From: Micromonospora zamorensis
GTDB taxonomy: Bacteria; Actinomycetota; Actinomycetes; Mycobacteriales; Micromonosporaceae
Length of the DNA stretch: 64,000 nt
Direction of reading: 5' to 3'
Assembly (NCBI RefSeq): GCF_900090275.1
Contig: NZ_LT607755.1
Location: 5,580,001 to 5,644,000 of the forward strand
The notes under the pieces are model-generated. The model was not told where the DNA came from, searched no databases, and saw only the letters and a program-made list of their open reading frames with translations. The position numbers and the translations under genes are program-made. Of the stretch, positions 50,397 through 59,590 are shown piece by piece; the first letter of the stretch is position 1, and every line of letters starts with the position of its first letter.

Positions 50397-52817
50397 GTGG
50401 GCGCACCCACCACCCCGGCCACGACGGGCACGCCGGCCCGTCCGGCTCCAGGCGTACCCCCTGCCGACCGGGCCCTGACGCGACCTCGCCGGCGGCTCCT
50501 GGCCGCCGCTGCGGCTCTGGTCGCGCTGGCCGCCGTCGGCGCCGGCAGCCTGCTCGACCTGCGCACCCCGACGCCGAAGCCGGCGGATGCGCCGGCGGGT
50601 GAGTTCAGCGCCAGCCGGGCGTACGAGGACGTCCAGGTGATCGCCGCCCGGACGCACGTCGCCGGCAGCCCGGCCAACGACCAGGTCCGCGCGCACCTTG
50701 AGCAGCAGTTGCGCGGCCTGGGCCTGGAAACCGAGGTGCAGGACACTGTGGCACCGGAGGCCGGCCAGCTCAGCGGGGCGGCGGGCGGGGCGACAGTGGC
50801 CCGCGTACGCAACGTAGTGGCCCGGCTGCCCGGCACCGACTCGACCGGTCGGGTCTTCCTGGCCGCCCACTACGACTCGGTGCAGACCGGGCCGGGTGGC
50901 AACGACGACGCCGCCGGCACGTCGGCCATCCTGGAGGTGGCCCGCGCGCTGACCACCGGCCCTCGGCCGCGCAACGACATCGTCTTCGTGCTCACCGACG
51001 CCGAGGAGGCGTGTCTGTGCGGCGCGGCGGCGTTCGCGACCAGTCACCCGCTGGCCGCCGACGGCGGGGTGGTGCTCAACCTGGAGGCGCGGGGCTCCAC
51101 CGGGCCGGTGATCATGTTCGAGACGTCCCGCAACAACGCGAAACTGGTGGACATCTTCGGCCGGGCCGCACCGCACCCGGTCGGCACCTCGTTCGCGGTG
51201 GAGATCTACCGGGCGCTGCCCAACGACACCGACTTCACCGCTTTCCTGGACCAGAAGTTCATCGGGCTCAACTCGGCGTACATCGACGGTGGCGCGATCT
51301 ACCACACACCGTTGGACACGCCGGAGGCCATGGACCGGGGCAGCCTCCAGCAGCACGGGGACAACGCGCTGGGCCTGGCCCGGGAGTTCGGCTCGACCGA
51401 CCTGACCGAGCTGCGCTCCGGGCACGACGCGACCTACTTCCCGGTCCCCGGCGGCCTCGTCCGCTACCCGGGCACGCTCACCCTGCCGCTGGCCCTGCTC
51501 GCGGTGGCCGCGGTCGCCGCACTGGGCTGGCTGACCCGTCGGCAGGGCCGGGCCAGCGTCGGCCGGCTCGCCGCCGGCTTCGGGCTGGCCCTGGTGCCGA
51601 TCGTGGTCGCGCCGGTCGCCGCCCAACTGCTCTGGCTGGCGATCACCGCGATCCGACCGGGGTACGCGGAGCTGCTCGACCCGTACCGGCCGATCTGGTA
51701 CCGCCTGGCCGTCGTGGCGCTCGCCGCCGCCATCCTGTTCGCCTGGTACGCGCTGACCCGCCGCCGGATCGGCCCGGCCGCACTCGCGGTCGGCGGGCTG
51801 GCCTGGCTGGCGCTGCTCGGAGTGCTGCTCGCCGTGGCGGTGCCCGGCGGGGCGTACCTCACCACAGTGCCGGCGCTGGCCGGCGCCCTCGGTGGGCTGG
51901 TCGCGCTGCGTACCCGGCAGACCGGGCCGTGGCCGGTGGTGGCCGTGACCGCCGCCGCGGCCGTTGGTGTGGTCATCCTGCTGCCCACCGTGGTGCTGCT
52001 CTTCCCCGCGCTGGGGATGGGCATGGGCGGGGTTGCCGCGCTGGTCGCGGTGCTGCTCGGTCTGACCGCCCTGCCGGTGGTCGACCTGCTGCACCCGCAG
52101 GCCGGCGGCCAGCGCGGCCTGCTGGCACTGCGGGCCCGACGGCTCGGCGTGCTGCCGGCCGCCGCCACGGCCGTGGCGGCGGTGGTGCTCGCCGGGGTCG
52201 GGCTGGGCGTCGACCGCTTCGACGCCGACCATCCCGCGCCCACCCACCTGATGTACGCGATGGACGCCGGCACCGGCCAGGCCCGCTGGCTCAGCCACGA
52301 GAGTGACCCGCAGTCGTGGACGGACGGCTACGTGGACGGGACGGCCGACGTCGGCGACGACTTCCCCGGGCTCGGCGACGGTGAGCTGCGGGCCGGACCG
52401 GCACAGCCGGCGAACCTGCCGGCCCCGAAGCTGGACGTGCTCGCCGACAACGCCTTCCGCGACGAGCGCACGCTGCGGTTGCGACTCACCCCGCAGCGGG
52501 CGGTCCGGGTCGCCACCCTGCACGTCGAGACGGTCACCGCCAAGGTGCTGCGGGCCGAGGTGGCAGGCCGCGTGGTGCCCGTGCAGCAGGGTGGCCGCCG
52601 GTGGGGCTTCGGACTGGTCTTCCATGCTCCGCCACCGGAAGGTGTCGAGATCACGCTCACGCTCCAGCGTTCCGCAGGACCGGTGCCGATCCGGGTCATG
52701 GACGCCAGTGACGGGTTGGACGCGCTGCCCGGCTTCCGCGCCCGGCCGCCGGCCGTCGGCGTCGTCGGGTCGCACAGCTCCGAGATGCTGGCGGTCGCCC
52801 GCACCTATCCGATCTGA
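50397..52817 (+). CDS. M28-family membrane metallopeptidase
   Basis: An 806-residue protein resembling Fxna/ERMP1-type peptidases. After a Pro/Thr-rich start and one helix (about 30-50), an extracellular M28 domain (about 65-350) holds zinc ligands: H158 in LAAHYDS, D170 in GGNDDAAG, E203/E204 in TDAEEACLCG and a later His in IYHTPLDT. About eight membrane helices (370-620) and an outer C-terminal domain follow. It should be an aminopeptidase on extracellular peptides, substrate unknown. GTG at 50397 follows GAGGAG by five bases; an ATG at 50310 is in frame but lacks a ribosome site. Confidence 0.88.
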   Translation: MGAPTTPATTGTPARPAPGVPPADRALTRPRRRLLAAAAALVALAAVGAGSLLDLRTPTPKPADAPAGEFSASRAYEDVQVIAARTHVAGSPANDQVRAHLEQQLRGLGLETEVQDTVAPEAGQLSGAAGGATVARVRNVVARLPGTDSTGRVFLAAHYDSVQTGPGGNDDAAGTSAILEVARALTTGPRPRNDIVFVLTDAEEACLCGAAAFATSHPLAADGGVVLNLEARGSTGPVIMFETSRNNAKLVDIFGRAAPHPVGTSFAVEIYRALPNDTDFTAFLDQKFIGLNSAYIDGGAIYHTPLDTPEAMDRGSLQQHGDNALGLAREFGSTDLTELRSGHDATYFPVPGGLVRYPGTLTLPLALLAVAAVAALGWLTRRQGRASVGRLAAGFGLALVPIVVAPVAAQLLWLAITAIRPGYAELLDPYRPIWYRLAVVALAAAILFAWYALTRRRIGPAALAVGGLAWLALLGVLLAVAVPGGAYLTTVPALAGALGGLVALRTRQTGPWPVVAVTAAAAVGVVILLPTVVLLFPALGMGMGGVAALVAVLLGLTALPVVDLLHPQAGGQRGLLALRARRLGVLPAAATAVAAVVLAGVGLGVDRFDADHPAPTHLMYAMDAGTGQARWLSHESDPQSWTDGYVDGTADVGDDFPGLGDGELRAGPAQPANLPAPKLDVLADNAFRDERTLRLRLTPQRAVRVATLHVETVTAKVLRAEVAGRVVPVQQGGRRWGFGLVFHAPPPEGVEITLTLQRSAGPVPIRVMDASDGLDALPGFRARPPAVGVVGSHSSEMLAVARTYPI

Positions 52818-52823
52818 CCCGAA

Positions 52824-52857
52824 GCGGCCCGGCGGAGTTCCTCCTCCGCCGGGCCGC
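52824..52857. terminator. Bidirectional hairpin between convergent genes
   Basis: A perfect 14-base stem (52824-52837 with 52844-52857) and 6-base loop lies between the M28 peptidase stop and the threonine-dehydratase-like stop. Confidence 0.75.
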
Positions 52858-52869
52858 CGCTCTTCGGCG

Positions 52870-53811
52870 TCAGTGCGGCGCGGCCGGGCCCAGGTCGCTG
52901 GGGTCGGTGTTGCCGCCGCAGACGATCACTGCCACCCGCTCCCCCGCCTGCGGCACATACGCGCCGCCGACCAGCGCGGCCAGCGCGGTGGCGCCACCGA
53001 ACTCGGCGGCGACCCTCAGCTCCGACCAGAGCAGCCGACGCGCCCGCACCAGATCCTCGTCGCTGACCAGCACGGACACCACGCCGGTCCGGCGGGCGGT
53101 GTCGAACGCGATGTCACCGATCCGGCGGGCGCCCAGCGAGTCCGTGGCGATACCGCCCACCTCGATGTCGACCGGCCCATCCGCCTTCAGCGCGGAGTGC
53201 AGGGTGGGGATCTGCTCGGGCTCGACGGCGACGACACGTACCGCCCCGTCGAACCAACTGGCGATGCCGGACACCAACCCGCCGCCGCCGACCGCCACCA
53301 GCACGGTGTCGATCCCGTTCACCTGCCGTTCCAGCTCGCGGCCGACGGTGCCCTGACCGGCCACCACCTCCGGCTGGTCGTACGCGTGCACGACCAACGC
53401 GCCGGTCTCGTCGGCCCGCTGGGTGCTCGCGGCCAACGCCTCGGCGTAGTGCTGGCCCACCTGCCGCACCTGGGCGCCCAGCCCGGCCAACCGCTGCACC
53501 TTCACCGGCGAGGAGGTCACCGGCACGAACACCTCCGCCGGCACGCCCAGCGACCGGGCCGCGTACGCGACCGCGAGGCCATGGTTTCCGCCCGAAGCGG
53601 CGATCACCCCCGTCGGCGGCAGCGGCCCCTGGAGCATCCGGTTGAACGCGCCGCGCGGCTTGAACGAGCCGGTGTGCTGGTGCAACTCCAACTTGAGGCT
53701 GAGCTGCCCGGACACGCCCAGGTCAGCACCGTCGACAGCGATGACCGGGGTTTCCCGCACCCGCCCCTGCACCAACGCGGCCGCCGCCTCGACGTCGCTT
53801 CTGTTCACCAT
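52870..53811 (-). CDS. Threonine/serine dehydratase-like PLP enzyme
   Basis: A 313-residue fold-type II PLP enzyme. The Schiff-base lysine is K51 in GSFKPRGAFNRM, the substrate loop is ASGGNHGLAVAYAA and the phosphate-binding Gly loop is VGGGGLVSG. This fits L-threonine or L-serine ammonia-lyases, which yield 2-oxobutyrate or pyruvate and ammonia. There is no C-terminal ACT domain, so it is the catabolic or short type without isoleucine feedback. Serine racemase activity is an alternative. GAGGGG lies eight bases before the ATG. It has no operon partner. Confidence 0.9.
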   Translation of the reverse strand: MVNRSDVEAAAALVQGRVRETPVIAVDGADLGVSGQLSLKLELHQHTGSFKPRGAFNRMLQGPLPPTGVIAASGGNHGLAVAYAARSLGVPAEVFVPVTSSPVKVQRLAGLGAQVRQVGQHYAEALAASTQRADETGALVVHAYDQPEVVAGQGTVGRELERQVNGIDTVLVAVGGGGLVSGIASWFDGAVRVVAVEPEQIPTLHSALKADGPVDIEVGGIATDSLGARRIGDIAFDTARRTGVVSVLVSDEDLVRARRLLWSELRVAAEFGGATALAALVGGAYVPQAGERVAVIVCGGNTDPSDLGPAAPH

Positions 53812-53915
53812 GGGAAACGCCCCTCACTACGACCGTCGTCGGTGAGCCATCCTATGGAGCTTCGCCGGCCATCCTTCGCCGATGCCCTCTGCGACAGTGG
53901 CGAGGTCCGCCCACG

Positions 53916-55028
53916 TCAGCGCGGTGGATGGTCACCGCGGTCGGCGGCGCGCCGCAGCCGGCGGTGTTCGGCGGTCACCACCCCCAGCAGGGCCAGGTCG
54001 AGCGCGACCACGGCAACCGCACCGAACTGGTTGACAGTGAAGTTGAAAACCTGCCCGAACAGCAGGTTGACCAGCAGCGCGAGCTTGAAGAACCGGAACG
54101 CCTCGGGCCGGTTCGGGCGCAGCAGCCACGCCGCCCGCAGGCTGAGCACCGCCGTGACCAGCGCAGTGGCGGTGACACCGACCACCGCACCCCACTCGCG
54201 CTCCTGGTCCAGCTCTCCGGTCACACCGTCCAGCAGCACCGCCACCATGATCAGCACCGGCTCCACGACCAGATAGGCCACCACCAGCCAGACCAGCCAG
54301 CGCTGCCTGGTCGCCCAGACGGCGAGATGCCGGAATCGGTCCGCCGCGCGCTGCCAGAACCGGACCGGGGACGGTTCCCGCCGAGGCACCGTGTCCAGCA
54401 ACTGCTCCATGGCCGCCTCGGTGGCCGGCCCGGCGCCCCGCACGAGACGCCGTACGTCCGCCCGGCGCCGGTCGGTCAGCCCGGCGGGCAGACCGCTGAG
54501 CACCATGTCCAGCGCGTTGGCGGTGCGCTCGGCCGAGGTCAGCCGGGACCGGCCGGTACGTCCGCGTACCGCCTGGGTGAGCAGGACGAGCAGGGCGAAC
54601 GCGACGTAGATGATGGCGGCGGCCGGGGCGTAGAAGTAGTCGGTGCCGGTGGTGACGAACTTGCCCACCTCGTCGATGAACAGCCCGAACCCGACGCCGC
54701 CGACCACCGCCCCAGCGGTACGCGGCCATTCGCCGAGGAAGACCAGCGGGATCCCCAGGCCGACCGCGAGCAGCAGGCCGCCCCAGAGCACGTGCGCGAT
54801 GTGCAGCCCACCGCCGCCGAGCTGCGGATAGTTGGTGGCCTCCAGGTACGCCCGCAAGGCCAGCACGGTGACCACGCCGGAGAGCACGAACGCCTGGAGG
54901 TGGGACGCCGCCTCAACCGCACGGGTCGGCAGCCTGCGGGCCAGCCACCCAAATCCGGGGCGGCGGCGCGCCGGTCCACTTGACGTGCCCCGAAACCTGG
55001 TAGCCACGCGGATCCCTGCCCTCGTCAC
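53916..55028 (-). CDS. Multi-pass membrane protein, unknown function
   Basis: A 370-residue protein with about eight helices in two groups (about 45-160 and 250-350), separated by a polar region with EQLLDTVPRREPSPVRFWQRAADR. Conserved-looking phrases include GLFIDEVGKFVTTGTDYFY, where the charged residues inside a helix hint at transport or catalysis, but no family is recognised. The start GTG at 55028 has a weak ribosome site. Similar proteins appear in actinomycetes as hypothetical membrane proteins. Confidence 0.75.
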   Translation of the reverse strand: MTRAGIRVATRFRGTSSGPARRRPGFGWLARRLPTRAVEAASHLQAFVLSGVVTVLALRAYLEATNYPQLGGGGLHIAHVLWGGLLLAVGLGIPLVFLGEWPRTAGAVVGGVGFGLFIDEVGKFVTTGTDYFYAPAAAIIYVAFALLVLLTQAVRGRTGRSRLTSAERTANALDMVLSGLPAGLTDRRRADVRRLVRGAGPATEAAMEQLLDTVPRREPSPVRFWQRAADRFRHLAVWATRQRWLVWLVVAYLVVEPVLIMVAVLLDGVTGELDQEREWGAVVGVTATALVTAVLSLRAAWLLRPNRPEAFRFFKLALLVNLLFGQVFNFTVNQFGAVAVVALDLALLGVVTAEHRRLRRAADRGDHPPR

Positions 55029-55075
55029 TGCTCGTCGCCGTCATCATCTCGCTCGAATGACCGAGACCGCAGTCG

Positions 55076-55573
55076 CTAATCCACTCTCTTACCGAGGGAA
55101 AGACCGGCGTCGGTGTAGCCGTGCCGGCTGTAGAAACGCACGGCATCGACGTTGCGGTGGTGGATGCCGGCCGACACATACGTGATCCCCCGGCCGCTTG
55201 CCCACCGCTCGGCCGCCGTCAGCAACGCTGATCCGACGCCAAGTCCTCTGGCATCGGGCAGCACAACCGTGTGCACCTGGGCCGACGGCTCGGGACGCAG
55301 GATCTGATGCTCGGGCGGATCGGAATGCCGCAGCACCTCGACCATCCCGACGACCTGGCCGTCACGAGCCTCAGCAACGAGGACGCCATCTTGTCCGGCC
55401 TCGTCGGTCAGCATCGCGGTGAAGTGGCGCACTACCGCGTCACGTTGCGGAACGCGGTAAATGGCGGCGTCGAGAGCAAGGTGCGCTTGAGCGTTGGAGA
55501 GGCGCAACTCCACCAGCGAAGCAACGTCCGCCAAGCGCGCCGGCCGAACCGTCAGCGGTGACTCCTGCATCAT
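55076..55573 (-). CDS. GNAT-family N-acetyltransferase
   Basis: A 165-residue acetyltransferase. The acetyl-CoA pyrophosphate loop is DARGLGVGSALLTAAERWA (Q/RxxGxG/A type) and the C-terminal Tyr region is AVRFYSRHGYTDAG. The N-terminal start VRPARLADVASLVELR is also typical. The substrate is unknown; amine-containing drugs, amino acids or protein ends are all possible. Two ATG codons in a row (55573 and 55570) can start it. The next gene downstream in the same direction is the membrane protein. Confidence 0.88.
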   Translation of the reverse strand: MMQESPLTVRPARLADVASLVELRLSNAQAHLALDAAIYRVPQRDAVVRHFTAMLTDEAGQDGVLVAEARDGQVVGMVEVLRHSDPPEHQILRPEPSAQVHTVVLPDARGLGVGSALLTAAERWASGRGITYVSAGIHHRNVDAVRFYSRHGYTDAGLSLGKRVD

Positions 55574-55692
55574 CCCGATCCTAGGACCGACGCGGCCATT
55601 CAGGCATCCCAGCCATGATCACCAGGACCCGAAGCTAGATTGATTCTTACTTCGGAGCGGTCTATCTAAAGCACAGGCCGCTAATGCCGTCG

Positions 55693-55947
55693 CTACTTCC
55701 AGCGGAAGTGCACGAAGAGCCTGCCGAAGTTCTTCGAGTCCTTCTCCACGCGGTGGTAGAGCTGCTTGACGTCCTTCTGGTCGAGGAACCGCAGCACGCG
55801 CTTCTTGAGCTGACCGGACCCTTTGCCGGGGATGATCTCGACGAGGGTGGCCTTCTTCGCCACCGCCTCGTCCATGATCCCGCGCAGCGCGCGGTCGATG
55901 TCCTGGCCCTTGTTGAAGATCTCGTGCAGGTCCAGCTTGAGCTTCAT
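55693..55947 (-). CDS. Small Smr-domain protein
   Basis: An 84-residue protein consisting of one Smr (MutS2-type) domain. The catalytic-type motifs are LDLHEIF at 5-11 and IIPGKGSGQLKKRV at about 38-52, together with a C-terminal HFRWK strand. Smr domains nick or bind structured nucleic acid, and free-standing copies are thought to act on RNA; this is family knowledge, not shown here. The gene is followed by an AT-richer stretch (55615-55675) that contains a CCGAAG/CTTCGG stem, possibly its terminator. Confidence 0.85.
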   Translation of the reverse strand: MKLKLDLHEIFNKGQDIDRALRGIMDEAVAKKATLVEIIPGKGSGQLKKRVLRFLDQKDVKQLYHRVEKDSKNFGRLFVHFRWK

Positions 55948-56040
55948 GCCGCAGTCCCCGGCCGGTCAGGTCCCATGTCCGCCATCCTAGGGCCCGTTTC
56001 ACGAGGACCGGCCGGCCCGCGGCGGGCCCGGAACGGCGAA

Positions 56041-56064
56041 GGGGCGGCCCCGGAGGACCGCCCC
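56041..56064 (-). terminator. Hairpin after TPR protein gene
   Basis: GGGGCGG at 56041-56047 pairs with CCGCCCC at 56058-56064, 22 bases past the TPR stop on the minus strand. It is a short but GC-only stem. Confidence 0.5.
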
Positions 56065-56085
56065 TGCCATGTCACCGTTCCACGC

Positions 56086-56454
56086 TCAGCGTGCGCTGCC
56101 CACCCGGGTCTCCACCCGCTCCAGCGCGATCCGGTAGTCGTCGTTGGTCGCGTACATCGCCGCGGCGATCCGCAGGTGCCGCAGCGCGTCGTTGTGCCGG
56201 TTCAGCCGCTCCAGCGTCCGACCGAGCACGTGGTGCGAGTAGTGGTCGCTCGGGTCCCGGTCGACCAGCTCCCGCAGGTGCTCCTCGGCGCGGTTGAGCT
56301 GCGCCGACTGGAAGTACGCCCGGGCCAGCAACTGCCGTACGGCCGTGTTGCCGGGTTCGGCGTCGATGATCGGCTCCAGCAGTCGGGCCGCTCCGCTCGG
56401 GTCACCGGTTTCGAAGAACATGGTCGCCCGCCGGTAGTCCGCCAGAAGATCCAT
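56086..56454 (-). CDS. Tetratricopeptide repeat protein
   Basis: A 122-residue protein made of about three TPR helical hairpins: 7-40 (RATMFFETGDPSGAARLLEP), 41-74 (LLARAYFQSAQLNRAEEHL) and 75-108 (HVLGRTLERLNRHNDALRHL). It has no signal peptide or membrane helix and should be a cytoplasmic scaffold. Partners cannot be named. It is preceded by a ROK kinase gene in the same orientation, about 110 bases upstream. Confidence 0.88.
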   Translation of the reverse strand: MDLLADYRRATMFFETGDPSGAARLLEPIIDAEPGNTAVRQLLARAYFQSAQLNRAEEHLRELVDRDPSDHYSHHVLGRTLERLNRHNDALRHLRIAAAMYATNDDYRIALERVETRVGSAR

Positions 56455-56565
56455 CTGCCCACCCCCTCGGGTCGCACCGTCACCTGTTCCGACGCTGGCA
56501 CAACACCGGGCGTTTGGCGACTGTTCCCGGCAGTCGCGATCGGGTCAGTTGCGGCACCGACAAGG

Positions 56566-57336
56566 TCAGGTGCGGGCGTCCCGGCGGCCGACGGACAGCT
56601 CCCACGCACGGACACCGCCGACGATCCCGGCCGTGTTCGGCACCACCACCACGTCGTCGCCCATCCGGGCCAGCTGCTCGGGTCGGATCAGCCGGGAGTT
56701 GCCCCCGCCCAGGTAGAGCCGGTCCCAGCGGAACACCGGGCGGAGCCCGTCGACCACCTGCCGGATTCGGCGAGACCAGAAGGCGTCGCCGAGCCGCCGA
56801 CGTTCCGGCTCACCCACGTACGTGTCGTAGGTGGTGCCCCACCGCACCGGCGCGTGCGACAGCTCCAGGTGCGGTGCGAGCACCCCGCCGTCGAAGAGCG
56901 CGCTGCCCAGCCCGGTGCCCAGGGTCAGCACCAGCTCGCAGCCGGTGCCGGCGACCACCCCGGCGCCGTGCACCTCGGCGTCGTTGAGCACCAGCGCCGG
57001 CACCCCGAACGCGTCGGCCAGCGCGCCCCGCGCGTCCCAGCCGGACCACTCGGCGAGCAGATCCGGGTCGACGCGACTGCGGGGGCCGCTGCGGGTCACG
57101 TAGTGCGGCGTGGCGACCACCACCCCGTGCCGGATCATTCCGGGTACGCCGACGGTCAGGCGGTCCGCCGTTGGCAGGCGCCCGCCCAGATCGAGCAGGG
57201 TCCGGACGAAGAGCTCAGGCGGCAACGGGTACGGCGTGGGCACCCGCAACGGCCGGGCCCGCATCGTTCCCGCCTCGTCGAGCACGGAGGCCTTGATGCC
57301 TCCGCCGCCGCAGTCGATCGCGAGTGTGGTCACCAC
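56566..57336 (-). CDS. ROK-family sugar kinase (polyphosphate-glucokinase-like)
   Basis: A 256-residue kinase of the ROK/ASKHA fold. The phosphate-1 loop is AIDCGGGGIKASVLD, the catalytic Asp lies in VLNDAEVHGAG and phosphate-2 is LTLGTGLGSALF. The zinc Cys motif of repressor-type ROK proteins is missing, and the length suits the actinobacterial polyphosphate/ATP glucokinase group. A glucose substrate is likely but unproven. Two GTG codons (57336, 57333) start the frame; there is no Shine-Dalgarno and only 62 bases to the divergent ABC-F gene, so a leaderless transcript is possible. Confidence 0.85.
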   Translation of the reverse strand: MVTTLAIDCGGGGIKASVLDEAGTMRARPLRVPTPYPLPPELFVRTLLDLGGRLPTADRLTVGVPGMIRHGVVVATPHYVTRSGPRSRVDPDLLAEWSGWDARGALADAFGVPALVLNDAEVHGAGVVAGTGCELVLTLGTGLGSALFDGGVLAPHLELSHAPVRWGTTYDTYVGEPERRRLGDAFWSRRIRQVVDGLRPVFRWDRLYLGGGNSRLIRPEQLARMGDDVVVVPNTAGIVGGVRAWELSVGRRDART

Positions 57337-57398
57337 GTCGTTGAGTCTGCCCGCTGCCGGCCGCTCGTATGCGGGGGGCCGGATAGGCTGCCGTCCTG

Positions 57399-59036
57399 AT
57401 GAGCGCCACGATGATCGTCAAGGACCTGGCAGCCGGGCACGGCGACCGCCCGCTTTTCGCCGGATTGGACCTGGTGGTCGCCCCCGGTGACGTGATCGGC
57501 CTGGTCGGGCCGAACGGGGCCGGCAAGTCGACGCTGCTGCGTACCCTCGCCGGGTTGCTGCCGGTCGAGGCCGGCAGCGTGCGACTCAGCCCGCCCTCCG
57601 CGAGCGTCGGGCACCTGCCGCAGGAGCCGGAACGGCGACCGGGCGAGACGGTACGGGACTTCCTGGCCCGGCGGACCGGGGTGACCGCCGCGCAGGCGGC
57701 GTTGGACGCGGCGACCGAGGCGTTGACCGCCGGGGCGGCGGGTGCTGACGACGCGTACGCCGACGCGCTGGAGCGCTGGCTCGCCCTCGGCGGCGCGGAC
57801 CTGGACGAGCGCGCCGAGCAGGTGAGCGCCGACCTGGGGCTCGCGGTGGACCTGGACCACCCGACGACCGGGTTGTCCGGCGGTCAGGCGGCCCGGGCGG
57901 GGCTGGCGTCGCTGCTGTTGAGCCGCTACGACGTGTTCCTGCTCGACGAGCCGACCAACGACCTGGACCTGGCCGGGTTGGAGCGCCTGGAGGAGTTCGT
58001 CACGGGGCTGCGCGCCGGCACGGTGCTGGTCAGCCACGACCGCGAGTTCCTCACCCGCACGGTGACCCGGATCCTGGAGTTGGACCTGCCCCAGCAGCAG
58101 GTGCACCACTACGGCGGTGGCTACGCGGCCTACCTGGAGGAGCGCGAGGTGGCGCGCCGGCACGCCCGCGCGGACTTCGAGGAGTACGCCGACACCAAGG
58201 CCGGCCTGGAGGCACGTGCCCGCACCCAGCGTGGGTGGATGGAGAAGGGCGTGAAGAACGCCCGCCGCAAGGCCACCGACAACGACAAGATCGGCCGCAA
58301 GTTCCGCAGTGAGTCGAGCGAGAAGCAGGCCGCCAAGGCCAAGCAGACCGAGCGGCTGATCGAACGGCTCGACGTGGTCGAGGAGCCGCGCAAGGAATGG
58401 GAGCTGCGGATGGAGATCGCCGCCGCCCCCCGCGCCGGCGCCGTCGTGGCCACGCTGCGAGGTGCTGTGGTACGCCGAGGCGGGTTCACCCTCGGCCCTG
58501 TCGACCTCCAGATCGACTGGGCGGACCGGGTGGCGGTGACCGGGGCGAACGGCTCGGGCAAGTCCACCCTGCTGGCCGCGCTGCTGGGGCGGCTGCCGCT
58601 GGACGCGGGCACCGCCACACTCGGGCCCGGCGTCGTGATCGGCGAGGTGGACCAGGCCCGAGGGTTGTTCCTCGGCGACGCGCCGCTGATCGACGCGTTC
58701 CACGCTGCCGTACCCCACATGTCGCCGGCGGACGCGCGGACCCTGCTGGCCAAGTTCGGGCTGCGTTCGGCGCACGTGCCGCGACCGGCGGCCACCCTCT
58801 CCCCCGGCGAGCGGACCCGGGCGGCGCTGGCCCTGCTCCAGGGTCGCGGGGTCAACCTGCTGGTGCTCGACGAGCCCACCAACCACCTGGATCTGCCCGC
58901 CATCGAGCAGCTTGAGTCGGCGCTGGCCAGCTACCCCGGAACGCTGCTGCTGGTCACCCACGACCGGCGGATGCTGGCCGCGATCGAGACGAACCGGCGG
59001 CTCCGCGTCGACGGCGGGCGGATCGCCGAGGATTGA
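57399..59036 (+). CDS. ABC-F family ATPase
   Basis: A 545-residue soluble protein with two ABC ATPase domains and no membrane part. Domain 1 has Walker A GPNGAGKS and signature LSGGQ; domain 2 has GANGSGKS and LSPGE. The linker between them is a basic helical hairpin (KNARRKATDNDKIGRKF), as in ABC-F factors that act on the ribosome E site, some of which protect it from antibiotics. Resistance versus housekeeping cannot be told from sequence. A TAGGCT -10-like box at 57384-57389, nine bases before the ATG, suggests a leaderless or very short leader. Confidence 0.92.
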   Translation: MSATMIVKDLAAGHGDRPLFAGLDLVVAPGDVIGLVGPNGAGKSTLLRTLAGLLPVEAGSVRLSPPSASVGHLPQEPERRPGETVRDFLARRTGVTAAQAALDAATEALTAGAAGADDAYADALERWLALGGADLDERAEQVSADLGLAVDLDHPTTGLSGGQAARAGLASLLLSRYDVFLLDEPTNDLDLAGLERLEEFVTGLRAGTVLVSHDREFLTRTVTRILELDLPQQQVHHYGGGYAAYLEEREVARRHARADFEEYADTKAGLEARARTQRGWMEKGVKNARRKATDNDKIGRKFRSESSEKQAAKAKQTERLIERLDVVEEPRKEWELRMEIAAAPRAGAVVATLRGAVVRRGGFTLGPVDLQIDWADRVAVTGANGSGKSTLLAALLGRLPLDAGTATLGPGVVIGEVDQARGLFLGDAPLIDAFHAAVPHMSPADARTLLAKFGLRSAHVPRPAATLSPGERTRAALALLQGRGVNLLVLDEPTNHLDLPAIEQLESALASYPGTLLLVTHDRRMLAAIETNRRLRVDGGRIAED

Positions 59037-59074
59037 TCCGTGCCGGCGAGCCAGCGCGGGGTGAGAATGACGCC

Positions 59075-59383
59075 ATGCTCAAGTGGGAGTACGCCCTGCT
59101 GGTCCGCCGCCGCCAGGCCGCGACCAACGACCTCGGCTGGGAGGTCGTCTTCGTCTGGTACGGCCCGGACGGCTCGATGGTCGACGTGACGCCGTACGGC
59201 GACACTGCCCTGGCCCACCTGAACCGGGCCGGTGACCAGGGCTGGGAGTTGGTCGCGATGAGCGAGGACCCGTCCTTGCCCGGCAACAACGAGCTGCACC
59301 GCTATCACCTCAAGCGGCCGAAGCCCGCGGAGCCGCCACCCCGCCAACGGATGCGCGGCGGTCGCCGTACCCTCTCGGGCTGA
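59075..59383 (+). CDS. Small conserved protein, unknown function
   Basis: A 102-residue cytoplasmic protein. It opens KWEYALLVRRRQ and has YGDTALAHLNRAGDQGWELV, a pattern resembling DUF4177-like small alpha/beta proteins in which a WEY start is joined to a GWELV strand. It ends with a short basic tail. ATG at 59075 was preferred over the in-frame codon at 59033, which overlaps the ABC-F stop region. No function is assigned. Confidence 0.75.
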   Translation: MLKWEYALLVRRRQAATNDLGWEVVFVWYGPDGSMVDVTPYGDTALAHLNRAGDQGWELVAMSEDPSLPGNNELHRYHLKRPKPAEPPPRQRMRGGRRTLSG

Positions 59384-59424
59384 CCCGGCCCGCGCGGGGC
59401 TGGAGCTGGTGTCCCTGTTGACCG

Positions 59425-59462
59425 CTATACCTGTGAGTCATATTTATGCCTCACAGGTATAG
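59425..59462. repeat. AT-rich palindrome (CTATACCTGTGAG type)
   Basis: Perfect 13-base arms at 59425-59437 and 59450-59462, with an inner CAT/ATG pair, so almost the whole element folds back. It is strikingly AT-rich compared with its surroundings. It lies 41 bases after a stop codon and may work as a terminator, or be a mobile palindrome family. Confidence 0.8.
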
Positions 59463-59590
59463 GGCTCATCGCCTTCTGCCCGCCGGCCCGCGACACGCCC
59501 ATGGCCCGCCGCGCCGGGGCAGGCGACGACGCGGACGAGCGGGGCATACCGGGCGCGATTGCGGGTATCGCGCGGCGGGAGGTGGCCCGA

